Assembly (NCBI RefSeq): GCF_005877885.1
Contig: NZ_VCHY01000014.1
Span: 1 to 64,000 of the forward strand
Source of the DNA: Labilibacter sediminis
GTDB taxonomy: Bacteria > Bacteroidota > Bacteroidia > Bacteroidales > Marinilabiliaceae
Direction of reading: 5' to 3'
DNA: 64,000 nt
Part shown: positions 45,045-51,795 of the stretch, in pieces
Layout: each line of letters opens with the position of its first letter
Position numbering within the stretch: position 1 is the first letter of the stretch
Program-made: the position numbers and the translations under genes
Notes under the pieces: model-generated
Database searches by the model: none
What the model saw: the letters and a program-made list of their open reading frames with translations, nothing else
Told to the model about the DNA's origin: nothing

Positions 45045-45627
45045 GGTTGGGATTACAGGAGGTATCGGAAGTGGCAAGTCAACTATCTGTAAGGTGTTTG
45101 AAACACTGGGGATTCCGGTTTATAATTCCGATTTAGAATCCCGGGTTTTAAGTAATATCCACCCTGTTATAATAAAAGAAACAAAGAAACTGTTTGGTGA
45201 TCACATATATGTCAATGATGTATTGGATCGTAAGGCTGTAGGTGAAATAGTTTTTGCTGATAAATCAAAATTACAGGCTCTTAATAGTATTATTCATCCG
45301 GTCGTAGCCGGTCATTTTAATGAATGGTTGGAAAGGCATTCTGGTGCACCATATATTATTAAAGAGACAGCTGTTTTATTTGAGAGTGGAGCGGATAAGA
45401 ATGTGGATTATATTATTTCTGTAATTGCACCCCTTGAATTAAGAGTTAAACGTGTGGTTTTGCGTGATGATATCACAGAGGAAGAGGTGTTGAGCCGTGT
45501 AAATAATCAAATTAAGGATGAAGAAAGAGTTCGTTTATCCAATGATACAGTTTTATGTGATGATGTAGAATTAGTCATTCCACAGGTGTTGAAAATTCAT
45601 CATAAATTACTGAATTTGTATTCTTAA
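45037..45627 (+). CDS. coaE: dephospho-CoA kinase
   Basis: Phosphorylates the 3' hydroxyl of dephospho-CoA, the last step in CoA synthesis. The P-loop GITGGIGSGKSTICKVF starts at residue 5. YNSDLESRVL and LNSIIHPVVAGHFNEWL follow, as does the lid region (RVVLRDDITEEEVLSRVNNQ). At 196 residues it is normal. The start overlaps the YbbR gene by 8 bases, so the two are translationally coupled. Confidence 0.96.
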   Translation: MIKVGITGGIGSGKSTICKVFETLGIPVYNSDLESRVLSNIHPVIIKETKKLFGDHIYVNDVLDRKAVGEIVFADKSKLQALNSIIHPVVAGHFNEWLERHSGAPYIIKETAVLFESGADKNVDYIISVIAPLELRVKRVVLRDDITEEEVLSRVNNQIKDEERVRLSNDTVLCDDVELVIPQVLKIHHKLLNLYS

Positions 45628-45690
45628 AAAGTAAGATGTTGTGTAGAGAGCTATTAGATAATGTTTTCATTGTGAGGATGTTTCTTATAA

Positions 45691-45850
45691 GTTCCCTGTC
45701 AGCCGACAGGCTGGCATCTGACCATTGAAAAATATATTTAGACAGATGAAACGATCATGTAAAATTTAATTATTCATGTTTACACACAAGCGAATGATTA
45801 AAATTTCTTGGGAGTTCCATGCAGCAATTGAAAATTTTAAACGCATGAAA
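45691..45850 (+). repeat. leader repeat copy 2 (blocks A, B and a partial A)
   Basis: GTTCCC, a CCTGTC/GACAGG hairpin and GGCATCTGACCATTGAAAAA (45691-45750) are followed by the 56-base block AATTTAATTATTCATG... to GAGTTCC (45763-45818) and by a shorter version of the first block ending at the ATG of the next gene (45827-45850). The same blocks lie ahead of 40308. Confidence 0.75.
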
Positions 45851-46579
45851 AATTTTAAAATATCCGGTTCATCATTGTTAGGAGCCGGTTTAGGATGGTG
45901 GTTTTTAGGGCCGGTTGGTGCTTTATTGGGATTTGTAATGGGAACCTTAGCAGAAGGTTTGTCGGATGAGTTTACCGGCACTCAGGCGGAAGGTAATCCC
46001 AGAGATGGTTTTTTGGTTTCGTTGCTTGTGCTGATAGCGGCAGTAATGAAGGCAGATGGAAAGATTGTAAAAGCAGAGTTGGATTTTGTTAAGATTTATC
46101 TTCGCAGGAGCTTGGGAGAACAAAAGGCTTCACAAGCTCTGTTAATGCTTCGCGAAATATTAAAAAAGCAAATAGTATTAGCAGAAGTATGTCACCAAAT
46201 ACGAAGTCATGTAGATTATAATGCGCGTATAGAATTAGTGCATATGTTATTTGGTGTAGCCAATTCTGACGGTCACCTGCCAACTAGTGAATTACATGTG
46301 ATTCAGCAAATAGCACTAGCTTTAGGCATATCTACTCCCGATTTTCAATCTATTCAGAATATGTATCAGAAGAATACGGATTCAGCTTATAAGGTTTTGG
46401 AAGTAGGTAAGTCAGCAAGCGTAGAAGAGGTCAAGAAGGCATATAAAAAAATGGCAATCAAGTTTCATCCCGATAAGGTAGCGCATTTGGGTGAAGAGTT
46501 TCAGGAAACAGCCAAAGAGAAATTTCAAAAGGTAAATGAAGCTTTTGAGAGCATAAAAAAGGAGCGAGGTTTCAATTGA
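45845..46579 (+). CDS. TerB/DnaJ co-chaperone, DjlA-like
   Basis: A 244-residue protein. A short Gly-rich hydrophobic segment near the N-terminus (GAGLGWWFLGPVGALLGFVM) may anchor it to the membrane. The middle is a TerB-like helical domain (LLVLIAAVMKADGKIVKAEL). The C-terminus is a J domain with the helix SVEEVKKAYKKMAIKFHPDK, including the HPD motif. J domains stimulate DnaK-type ATPases. The layout is that of DjlA. The frame is open to 45776, but that part lies in the leader repeat, so ATG 45845 is chosen. Confidence 0.88.
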   Translation: MKNFKISGSSLLGAGLGWWFLGPVGALLGFVMGTLAEGLSDEFTGTQAEGNPRDGFLVSLLVLIAAVMKADGKIVKAELDFVKIYLRRSLGEQKASQALLMLREILKKQIVLAEVCHQIRSHVDYNARIELVHMLFGVANSDGHLPTSELHVIQQIALALGISTPDFQSIQNMYQKNTDSAYKVLEVGKSASVEEVKKAYKKMAIKFHPDKVAHLGEEFQETAKEKFQKVNEAFESIKKERGFN

Positions 46580-46734
46580 TTTAGTTTTTAATCAGGGATT
46601 TGATAAGAATGTTTATTAATTAGGAATAAAAATTTAAAACATCTTTCATGTTTATTCTATTCTGTTATTTTTGCACTGATTTTTAAATAAACCTGTATGT
46701 GTTGCAGGATTTTAAACTGGTAAAAAGTATTGTA

Positions 46735-47166
46735 ATGAGTGAAATGTTAAAGGGAATATTAGCTGTTTCTGGTCAAAGTGGTCTATATAAATTAATATCG
46801 CAAGCTAAAAGCAGCATAATTGTTGAGTCGTTAAAGGATGGAAAGAGAATGCCTGCTTATGCAACATCAAGAATTAGTGCATTAGAGGACATCTCTATTT
46901 TTACCGAGGAAGGTGATGTAAAATTGATAGATGTTTTTAAAAATATCTTCGAAAAAGAAAACGGTGGTCAAGCTATTAGTCACAAGTCTTCAGGAAATGA
47001 ATTGAAAAAGTATTTTGAAGGGATTTTACCTGATTACGATAAGGACAGAGTGTATGTGTCAGATATTAAGAAAGTATATATGTGGTACAACTTATTGTTA
47101 GAGAAAGATGTTTTTAAGTTTGATGAAGAAGAAGCAACAGAAGAATCTAAAGAAGCTGATGCTTAA
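46735..47166 (+). CDS. DUF5606 protein
   Basis: About 143 residues, cytoplasmic. MLKGILAVSGQSGLYKLISQ and MPAYATSRISALEDISIFTE are the hallmark segments of DUF5606, a Bacteroidota family with unknown function. The rest is helical with an acidic C-terminal tail rich in Glu. The open frame begins at 46699, but family members start with the M(SE)MLKG segment, so ATG 46735 (or 46744) is preferred. It is followed by a terminator. Confidence 0.88.
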   Translation: MSEMLKGILAVSGQSGLYKLISQAKSSIIVESLKDGKRMPAYATSRISALEDISIFTEEGDVKLIDVFKNIFEKENGGQAISHKSSGNELKKYFEGILPDYDKDRVYVSDIKKVYMWYNLLLEKDVFKFDEEEATEESKEADA

Positions 47167-47193
47167 TTGAACTAAACAGCATATAGAATACAG

Positions 47194-47225
47194 AAGGTAA
47201 TGTCAATTTTGGCATTACCTTTTTT
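47194..47225 (+). terminator. terminator after the DUF5606 gene
   Basis: AAGGTAATGTC and GGCATTACCTT form a stem with one G-U pair and a 6-base loop, followed by a T run. Confidence 0.85.
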
Positions 47226-47236
47226 GTTAGTATTGA

Positions 47237-47403
47237 ACCCGCAATATGCGTTAGAAAACCTATTATGTAATGAAACTACTGCCAATCAAGGCGTAAACTA
47301 ACTTGTTTCAACTCACCATAGCGATGCTATGAGTCGTCTCAACAAGTCCTTGTTTGTTTGCACTTTCATTCCTCATAACGATGTTCTAACACATAATCCG
47401 GGT
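47237..47403. mobile_element. 167-bp MITE-like element with ACCCG termini
   Basis: The ends ACCCGCAATATGCGTTAGAA (47237-47256) and TTCTAACACATAATCCGGGT (47384-47403) are inverted repeats with 3 mismatches. They are flanked by TGA on both sides (47234-47236 and 47404-47406). There is no ORF. The middle holds a hairpin with core CATAGC-GAT-GCTATG and flanking pairs including ACTTGTT. The element shares its end sequences with the element at 33001-33380 and the CATAGC/GCTATG core with the mtfA element. Confidence 0.85.
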
Positions 47404-47470
47404 TGAACTAGCTTTGTTATCTTGTTATTTTTAGGGGAGAGAGATTTCTTCTATTTATTAGAATTGAAGA

Positions 47471-48811
47471 TTATTTGCTGTGTTGAATCACTCCTTTGCC
47501 TTTCCACTTTCCGCTTAAGTAATAGAATAATGAGCCAAACATACCCATGCTCCAGCCGGCTGGTATGGCCCACCAAATTCCATCTACACCAATTCTTTCC
47601 GAGAAAAATACAGCCAAAGGTATACGAATTAACCAAAGCGAAAGAAGAGTGATAAACATTGGTATTAGTGTTGCTCCGGCTCCGCGCAAGGTGCCGTGTA
47701 AGACAAACATAGTTGAAAAAACCAGGTAAAAGGAACTGACAATCACTAAATAACTCGATCCATATTCAATTATCTCCTGACTGTCTGAAAATAAGGTCAT
47801 CAGCTCTTTGCCAAATAAGTATGCAACGCCCATTACAACAATACTAATTGACCAAGCCATAAGTAAGGTAGCCCACAATCCTTTTCGTATACGATCAATG
47901 CGGTTGGCGCCGAGATTTTGACCAACAAAAGCCGATAAGGCAGAAGCTAAATTTAAGGCAGGTAATGCAGCTAGTGAGTCAATTCTTCCTGCGGCAGTAA
48001 AGGCTGTAAGAACAGAGGAATCAAAATTGTTTACAATACGAATGAGTGCCATAAATCCTAGGGCAACAAAGGTTTGTTGAAATCCTGTAGGTAAACCTAT
48101 TTTAATGCTCTGTTGAAAAAGCTTTGTGTCGAAAACCCATTTTCTCAGGTTAAAAGAAATAATGTGTTGCTTTTTCTGAAGGTATATGATGGCTCCTATA
48201 AAGGCTGAGAATTGCGATATTACTGTTGCAAAAGCAACAGATTTAATACCCCATTTAAATATAACAACAAATAAAATATCCAATACAATATTTAATATGG
48301 TAGCAAATATCAGGAATTTTAAAGGAGTTTTGGAGTCACCTAATCCTCTTAAGACTGAAGAGGTTCCATTAAAACCAAAAAAGGCAATCATTCCTGTCAT
48401 ATAAGCAGTAAAATATTCGATGGATTGAGGTAATACATTCTCACTTACATTTAAAAGTTCAAATATTTCTTTACTGAAGTTGATGCCTATATACATAATA
48501 AGCAAGCTGGCAAAAAACAAGAAAATATAGATGGTGGTGATGGTACGTTTAACCTTTTCAGTTTCTTTTGCTCCAAAATACTGTGATATAACAATGGTTG
48601 CTCCACTGCCAATGCCAATTACAAAAGCAATTAAAGTATAAAAAATAGGGAAAGAGGCACCAACAGCAGCCAAGGCATCGTCGCCCAAAAATCGACCTAC
48701 AATGATACTGTCAACAACATTAAAAAGCTGTTGGAACAGGTTGCCAAGTACCATGGGTAAAGCAAAGTTAAATATCAGTTTTGCTTCATTTCCTACTGTT
48801 AGGTCTTTCAT
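47471..48811 (-). CDS. MATE-family efflux transporter
   Basis: A 446-residue inner-membrane protein with 12 predicted helices and two MatE halves. The opening FNFALPMVLGNLFQQLFNVVDSII is typical, with GRFLGDDALAAVGASFPI next, and the second half has ASALSAFVGQNLGANRID. MATE proteins export cationic drugs or metabolites in exchange for Na+ or H+; the substrate cannot be told. It is alone on its strand. Confidence 0.93.
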   Translation of the reverse strand: MKDLTVGNEAKLIFNFALPMVLGNLFQQLFNVVDSIIVGRFLGDDALAAVGASFPIFYTLIAFVIGIGSGATIVISQYFGAKETEKVKRTITTIYIFLFFASLLIMYIGINFSKEIFELLNVSENVLPQSIEYFTAYMTGMIAFFGFNGTSSVLRGLGDSKTPLKFLIFATILNIVLDILFVVIFKWGIKSVAFATVISQFSAFIGAIIYLQKKQHIISFNLRKWVFDTKLFQQSIKIGLPTGFQQTFVALGFMALIRIVNNFDSSVLTAFTAAGRIDSLAALPALNLASALSAFVGQNLGANRIDRIRKGLWATLLMAWSISIVVMGVAYLFGKELMTLFSDSQEIIEYGSSYLVIVSSFYLVFSTMFVLHGTLRGAGATLIPMFITLLSLWLIRIPLAVFFSERIGVDGIWWAIPAGWSMGMFGSLFYYLSGKWKGKGVIQHSK

Positions 48812-49011
48812 TAAAATATGAGCTTATATGGTAGCAATAAAATTAAATCTAATGTTGATCGGTGTTTCTGATAGCACTGATCATTCAATAGGTGATGAGT
48901 TTAACTAAGGCTTTAAAAATTAAAAAGTTCATCCTTTTATTAAATGCGCCACAAAAGAACGGAAATTAAAAGGATAAATCAAGAATATTCCCTACGTAGC
49001 TTTTTACTTTT

Positions 49012-49380
49012 TTAGGTGCTAAAGGTAATGTAGTAATTGGCCAGAAAGTTCCAGATGGTTGTTACGATAATGGCCAGAAATTTAGCAATATAAAAGTTTG
49101 TTTTTTTCTCAAATAATGAAAGGAAAAGATTGTTGATGGCTAAACCTATTAGAGAGATGATAAAAAAACTGCTGTATTCTGTTAATATGTCTTCGTTTTC
49201 ACTTTGAAACGTAAATAGTCTGTTTAAGTAATAATTGGCACTGGCAGCTGCAATAAAGCCAAGAGAGTTAGCAATGAACCTTTGAAATTTAAGTCTTTCT
49301 TTAAATAAAAAGGTTAATGCAAAGTCAATAAAAAGACCAACGAATCCTACGAGTATAAATTTTATAAGTTTAAACAGCAT
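49012..49380 (-). CDS. GtrA-like membrane protein
   Basis: About 122 residues with four predicted helices. LIKFILVGFVGLFIDFALTF and ANYYLNRLFTFQ (the GtrA 'N-R-x-x-T-F' motif) identify the GtrA/DPMS family, involved in moving polyprenyl-linked sugars across the membrane. The open frame begins at 49434, but ATG 49380 removes a non-matching extension that runs into the 49413-49456 palindrome. No glycosyltransferase gene is adjacent. Confidence 0.85.
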   Translation of the reverse strand: MLFKLIKFILVGFVGLFIDFALTFLFKERLKFQRFIANSLGFIAAASANYYLNRLFTFQSENEDILTEYSSFFIISLIGLAINNLFLSLFEKKTNFYIAKFLAIIVTTIWNFLANYYITFST

Positions 49381-49412
49381 AAGTTTAAAATCAATAATAA
49401 TGGCAGTGCAAT

Positions 49413-49456
49413 ATATACAGATACGCCTCTGCATGTGCAGAGGCGTATCTGTATAT
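49413..49456. repeat. perfect 21-bp inverted repeat with 2-base centre
   Basis: Arms 49413-49433 and 49436-49456 match base for base around a TG centre; the core is ACGCCTCTGCA. It starts 12 bases downstream of the purine permease stop on the minus strand, and is the likely terminator of that operon, although no T run follows. Confidence 0.85.
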
Positions 49457-49467
49457 TAGATCATGAA

Positions 49468-50772
49468 TTAGTCTATAAAGAACTTTAATATAAATAAAGC
49501 AGCAAGTAGATAATTAATAATAGTTATCTCTTTGAATCTACCTGTTAGTACTTTAAGAATTACATACCCTAACATTCCAAAAACAATGCCCTCTGCTATA
49601 GAGAAAGTAAATGGCATCATTACAATAGTTAAAAATGCAGGGATAGCTTCTGTAAAATCAGATAAGTCAATTTTTGTGATAGGGGTAAACATCATCACAC
49701 CTACTAAAATTAATGTTGGAGCTGTTGCAGCTGATGGTATCATTAAAAATAATGGCGAAAAGAATAAGGCCAATAAAAACAATACACCGGTAGTTGCCGC
49801 TGTTAATCCTGTTCTACCACCTTCTCCAACACCAGCTGCACTTTCTACATAAGTAGTAACTGTTGATGTTCCTAAAAAAGCACCTAATGTAGTACCAATT
49901 GAGTCAGCAAAAAGTGCTTGTTTTACTCTTGGAATTCTTCCTTTCTCATCCAGCATATTTGCTTTTGAAGATACTCCAATTAAAGTACCTACAGTATCAA
50001 ATAAGTCAACAAATAAGAATGTAAGTAGGACTAAAGCCATGTCAATGGTAAAAATATGATTCCACTCAAATTTACCCATAATTGGTGCTAAGCTAGGGGG
50101 AGTTAGCTCAAATGACGAAGGTAGATTTGTTAATCCGAAAGGAATACCCAATACTGTACCTACTAAAATACCAATTAAAAGTGCGCCTTTAACTTTGCGA
50201 GCCAATAAAGCTCCTGTAATAACCAATGTTATTAAGGCTACAAGAGGAGCTGCATTATGGCTAATGTCAATAACACTACCTAAGCTTACAAGTGTTGCCT
50301 GATTGTCAACTACAATACCAGCGTTTTTAAAGCCAATAAGCGCAATAAACAAACCAATACCAACAGATATGGCGTGTTTGATGTTAATTGGAATAGCCTT
50401 AATAATTAGCTCACGGATATTAAAAGCGGTAAGTAATATAAAGATAATACCTTCAAGGAATACTGCGGTAAGTGCAAACTGCCAAGTATGACCCATTCCT
50501 AAACAAACACTAAATGCAAAAAAAGCATTTAATCCCATGCCTGGAGCAAGAGCAAAAGGAAGTTTTGCCAAAAGTGCCATCACCAAAGTAGCTACGGCAG
50601 CTGAAAGTGCTGTGGCTGTAAATACAGCGCCTTGATCCATTCCCGCTTCAGCTAATATTCCGGGGTTAACCGCCAGAATATAGGCCATTGTCATAAAAGT
50701 AGTAATACCCGCAATAATCTCAGTGCGTACTGTGGTATTATTCTTTTTAAGTTGAAAAAATTTCTCTAACAT
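49468..50772 (-). CDS. NCS2-type purine permease (AzgA-like)
   Basis: Imports adenine, guanine or hypoxanthine with protons. The 434 residues hold about 12 membrane helices. The signature TEIIAGITTFMTMAYILAVN with PGILAEAGMDQGAVF, the ALAPGMGLNAFFAFSVCLGM segment and DLFDTVGTLIGVSSKA match the AzgA/GhxP branch of NCS2. It lies 10 bases downstream of the DUF5020 gene on the same strand, so the two form an operon that probably links outer- and inner-membrane passage of purines. Confidence 0.93.
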   Translation of the reverse strand: MLEKFFQLKKNNTTVRTEIIAGITTFMTMAYILAVNPGILAEAGMDQGAVFTATALSAAVATLVMALLAKLPFALAPGMGLNAFFAFSVCLGMGHTWQFALTAVFLEGIIFILLTAFNIRELIIKAIPINIKHAISVGIGLFIALIGFKNAGIVVDNQATLVSLGSVIDISHNAAPLVALITLVITGALLARKVKGALLIGILVGTVLGIPFGLTNLPSSFELTPPSLAPIMGKFEWNHIFTIDMALVLLTFLFVDLFDTVGTLIGVSSKANMLDEKGRIPRVKQALFADSIGTTLGAFLGTSTVTTYVESAAGVGEGGRTGLTAATTGVLFLLALFFSPLFLMIPSAATAPTLILVGVMMFTPITKIDLSDFTEAIPAFLTIVMMPFTFSIAEGIVFGMLGYVILKVLTGRFKEITIINYLLAALFILKFFID

Positions 50773-50782
50773 ATATTAAATA

Positions 50783-51493
50783 TTAAAAAGTCCACTTTAC
50801 GGCAAGAGTTGGATTGACAACGAAGTCGTTAGATACAAAGTTGCTGCTCATTTCTATTTCACCACCGAAAGAAAATTTTTCTGTTGCGTTATACCAGATT
50901 TGCGGTTCTGTTAAGAAAATGTATTCTTTGTCTCCGAAAAATGTGTCTTGCTTCCAGAAATCAGCAAAACCTACAAAAGATAATTTTCGATCTAAAAAAT
51001 GAAGGCCCCAAACAGCAGTTAGCTGAAACCCTGTAAGATTATCCAGATCACCATTATCATCTATTTGGCCATTTTTAATATGCTTAAGATTTGCTTGTAG
51101 AGTTAAAACTTTTGAAAAATCCGCATTGTTAAAAGTGTATTGTCCTCCGACTAACCATGCATTATTTATAGGAAAGGTAAATCCTTTTCCTCTGCCAACG
51201 CCACTGTTGAATTCCACACGAGGTTCAAATTTTTGAGATTCATTCCATTTAAAACTACGGGCAATTTCCCAGTAAGCTAAAGATACACCATTATCAGTGC
51301 CTCTATAATCTTCATTGCTGTAATCCATGTCTACAAAGAAGAATGTACTACCATACTTGTCTGGTTTAAACATTTCCAATGTGGTTGTGATCATCTTACG
51401 CTCGTCTCCGAAATCGTAATGTACTTGTAAATTCTGTGCAAATGCTAAGATACCAACGGTAACAAACATTGCTAAAAATAAAATTCTTTTCAT
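50783..51493 (-). CDS. DUF5020 outer-membrane channel, Tsx-like
   Basis: A 236-residue outer-membrane beta-barrel protein with a signal peptide (about 1-20, ending LAFAQ). QVHYDFGDERKMITTTLEMF and TFFFVDMDYSNEDYRGTDNG are typical of DUF5020, which resembles the nucleoside channel Tsx. Many aromatic strand residues and a C-terminal phenylalanine (AVKWTF) fit the outer-membrane insertion signal. The open frame extends to 51556, but ATG 51493 places the signal peptide at the N-terminus. Confidence 0.85.
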   Translation of the reverse strand: MKRILFLAMFVTVGILAFAQNLQVHYDFGDERKMITTTLEMFKPDKYGSTFFFVDMDYSNEDYRGTDNGVSLAYWEIARSFKWNESQKFEPRVEFNSGVGRGKGFTFPINNAWLVGGQYTFNNADFSKVLTLQANLKHIKNGQIDDNGDLDNLTGFQLTAVWGLHFLDRKLSFVGFADFWKQDTFFGDKEYIFLTEPQIWYNATEKFSFGGEIEMSSNFVSNDFVVNPTLAVKWTF

Positions 51494-51530
51494 TGATATA
51501 AGTGTTTTTAATTGATGTGTGTAAAGGGCA

Positions 51531-51558
51531 CAAAAGTAATTGAAAAAACATTTCAATT
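51531..51558 (-). promoter_or_regulatory. promoter -7 box and inverted repeat for the purine uptake operon
   Basis: On the minus strand TACTTTTG (51538-51531) fits TAnnTTTG, and the palindrome AATTGAAA-n5-TTTCAATT (51538-51558) lies directly upstream. A regulator bound there could control the DUF5020-NCS2 operon. No -33 box was found at the right distance. Confidence 0.4.
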
Positions 51559-51781
51559 AAAAAAAATGCCTTAAAATACGTCAACACAATATAACGATTG
51601 TATAAAAGATGGTTTTTGATATTGCAGTATAGTAAGTAATGTTTTGATTGAGAGTTGGTTGTTTTGGATTAAAACAGTTAATTGTAAATTGTTAAGAAAG
51701 ACGATGTGTGTTTTTTCAATTGTGGATCATAGGGGATTCACTTGGCTTTGTTTTTTTATGTTTCTCCGAAACTTTTTTTTC

Positions 51782-51789
51782 TATCTTTG
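51782..51789 (+). promoter_or_regulatory. Porin_10 gene promoter -7 element (TATCTTTG)
   Basis: TATCTTTG fits TAnnTTTG and lies 6 bases before the ATG at 51796, which would give a nearly leaderless message. A -33 box is not evident. Confidence 0.45.
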
Positions 51790-51795
51790 CCGATA

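Larger units (their letters stand above)
47167..47470. other. 304-base intergenic region with terminator and MITE-like element
   Basis: Contains a terminator hairpin (47194-47225) and a 167-bp element (47237-47403), followed by about 65 bases of plain AT-rich DNA up to the MATE gene stop. Confidence 0.7.
51494..51795. other. 302-base divergent promoter region
   Basis: Between the DUF5020 operon (minus) and the Porin_10 gene (plus). It contains a -7 box on each strand and the AATTGAAA/TTTCAATT inverted repeat listed separately. No gene and no recognisable riboswitch was seen. Confidence 0.6.

Noticed and set aside
51494-51795. Guanine/adenine riboswitch upstream of the purine operon
   Set aside because: The conserved purine riboswitch core was not found on the minus strand in this leader.
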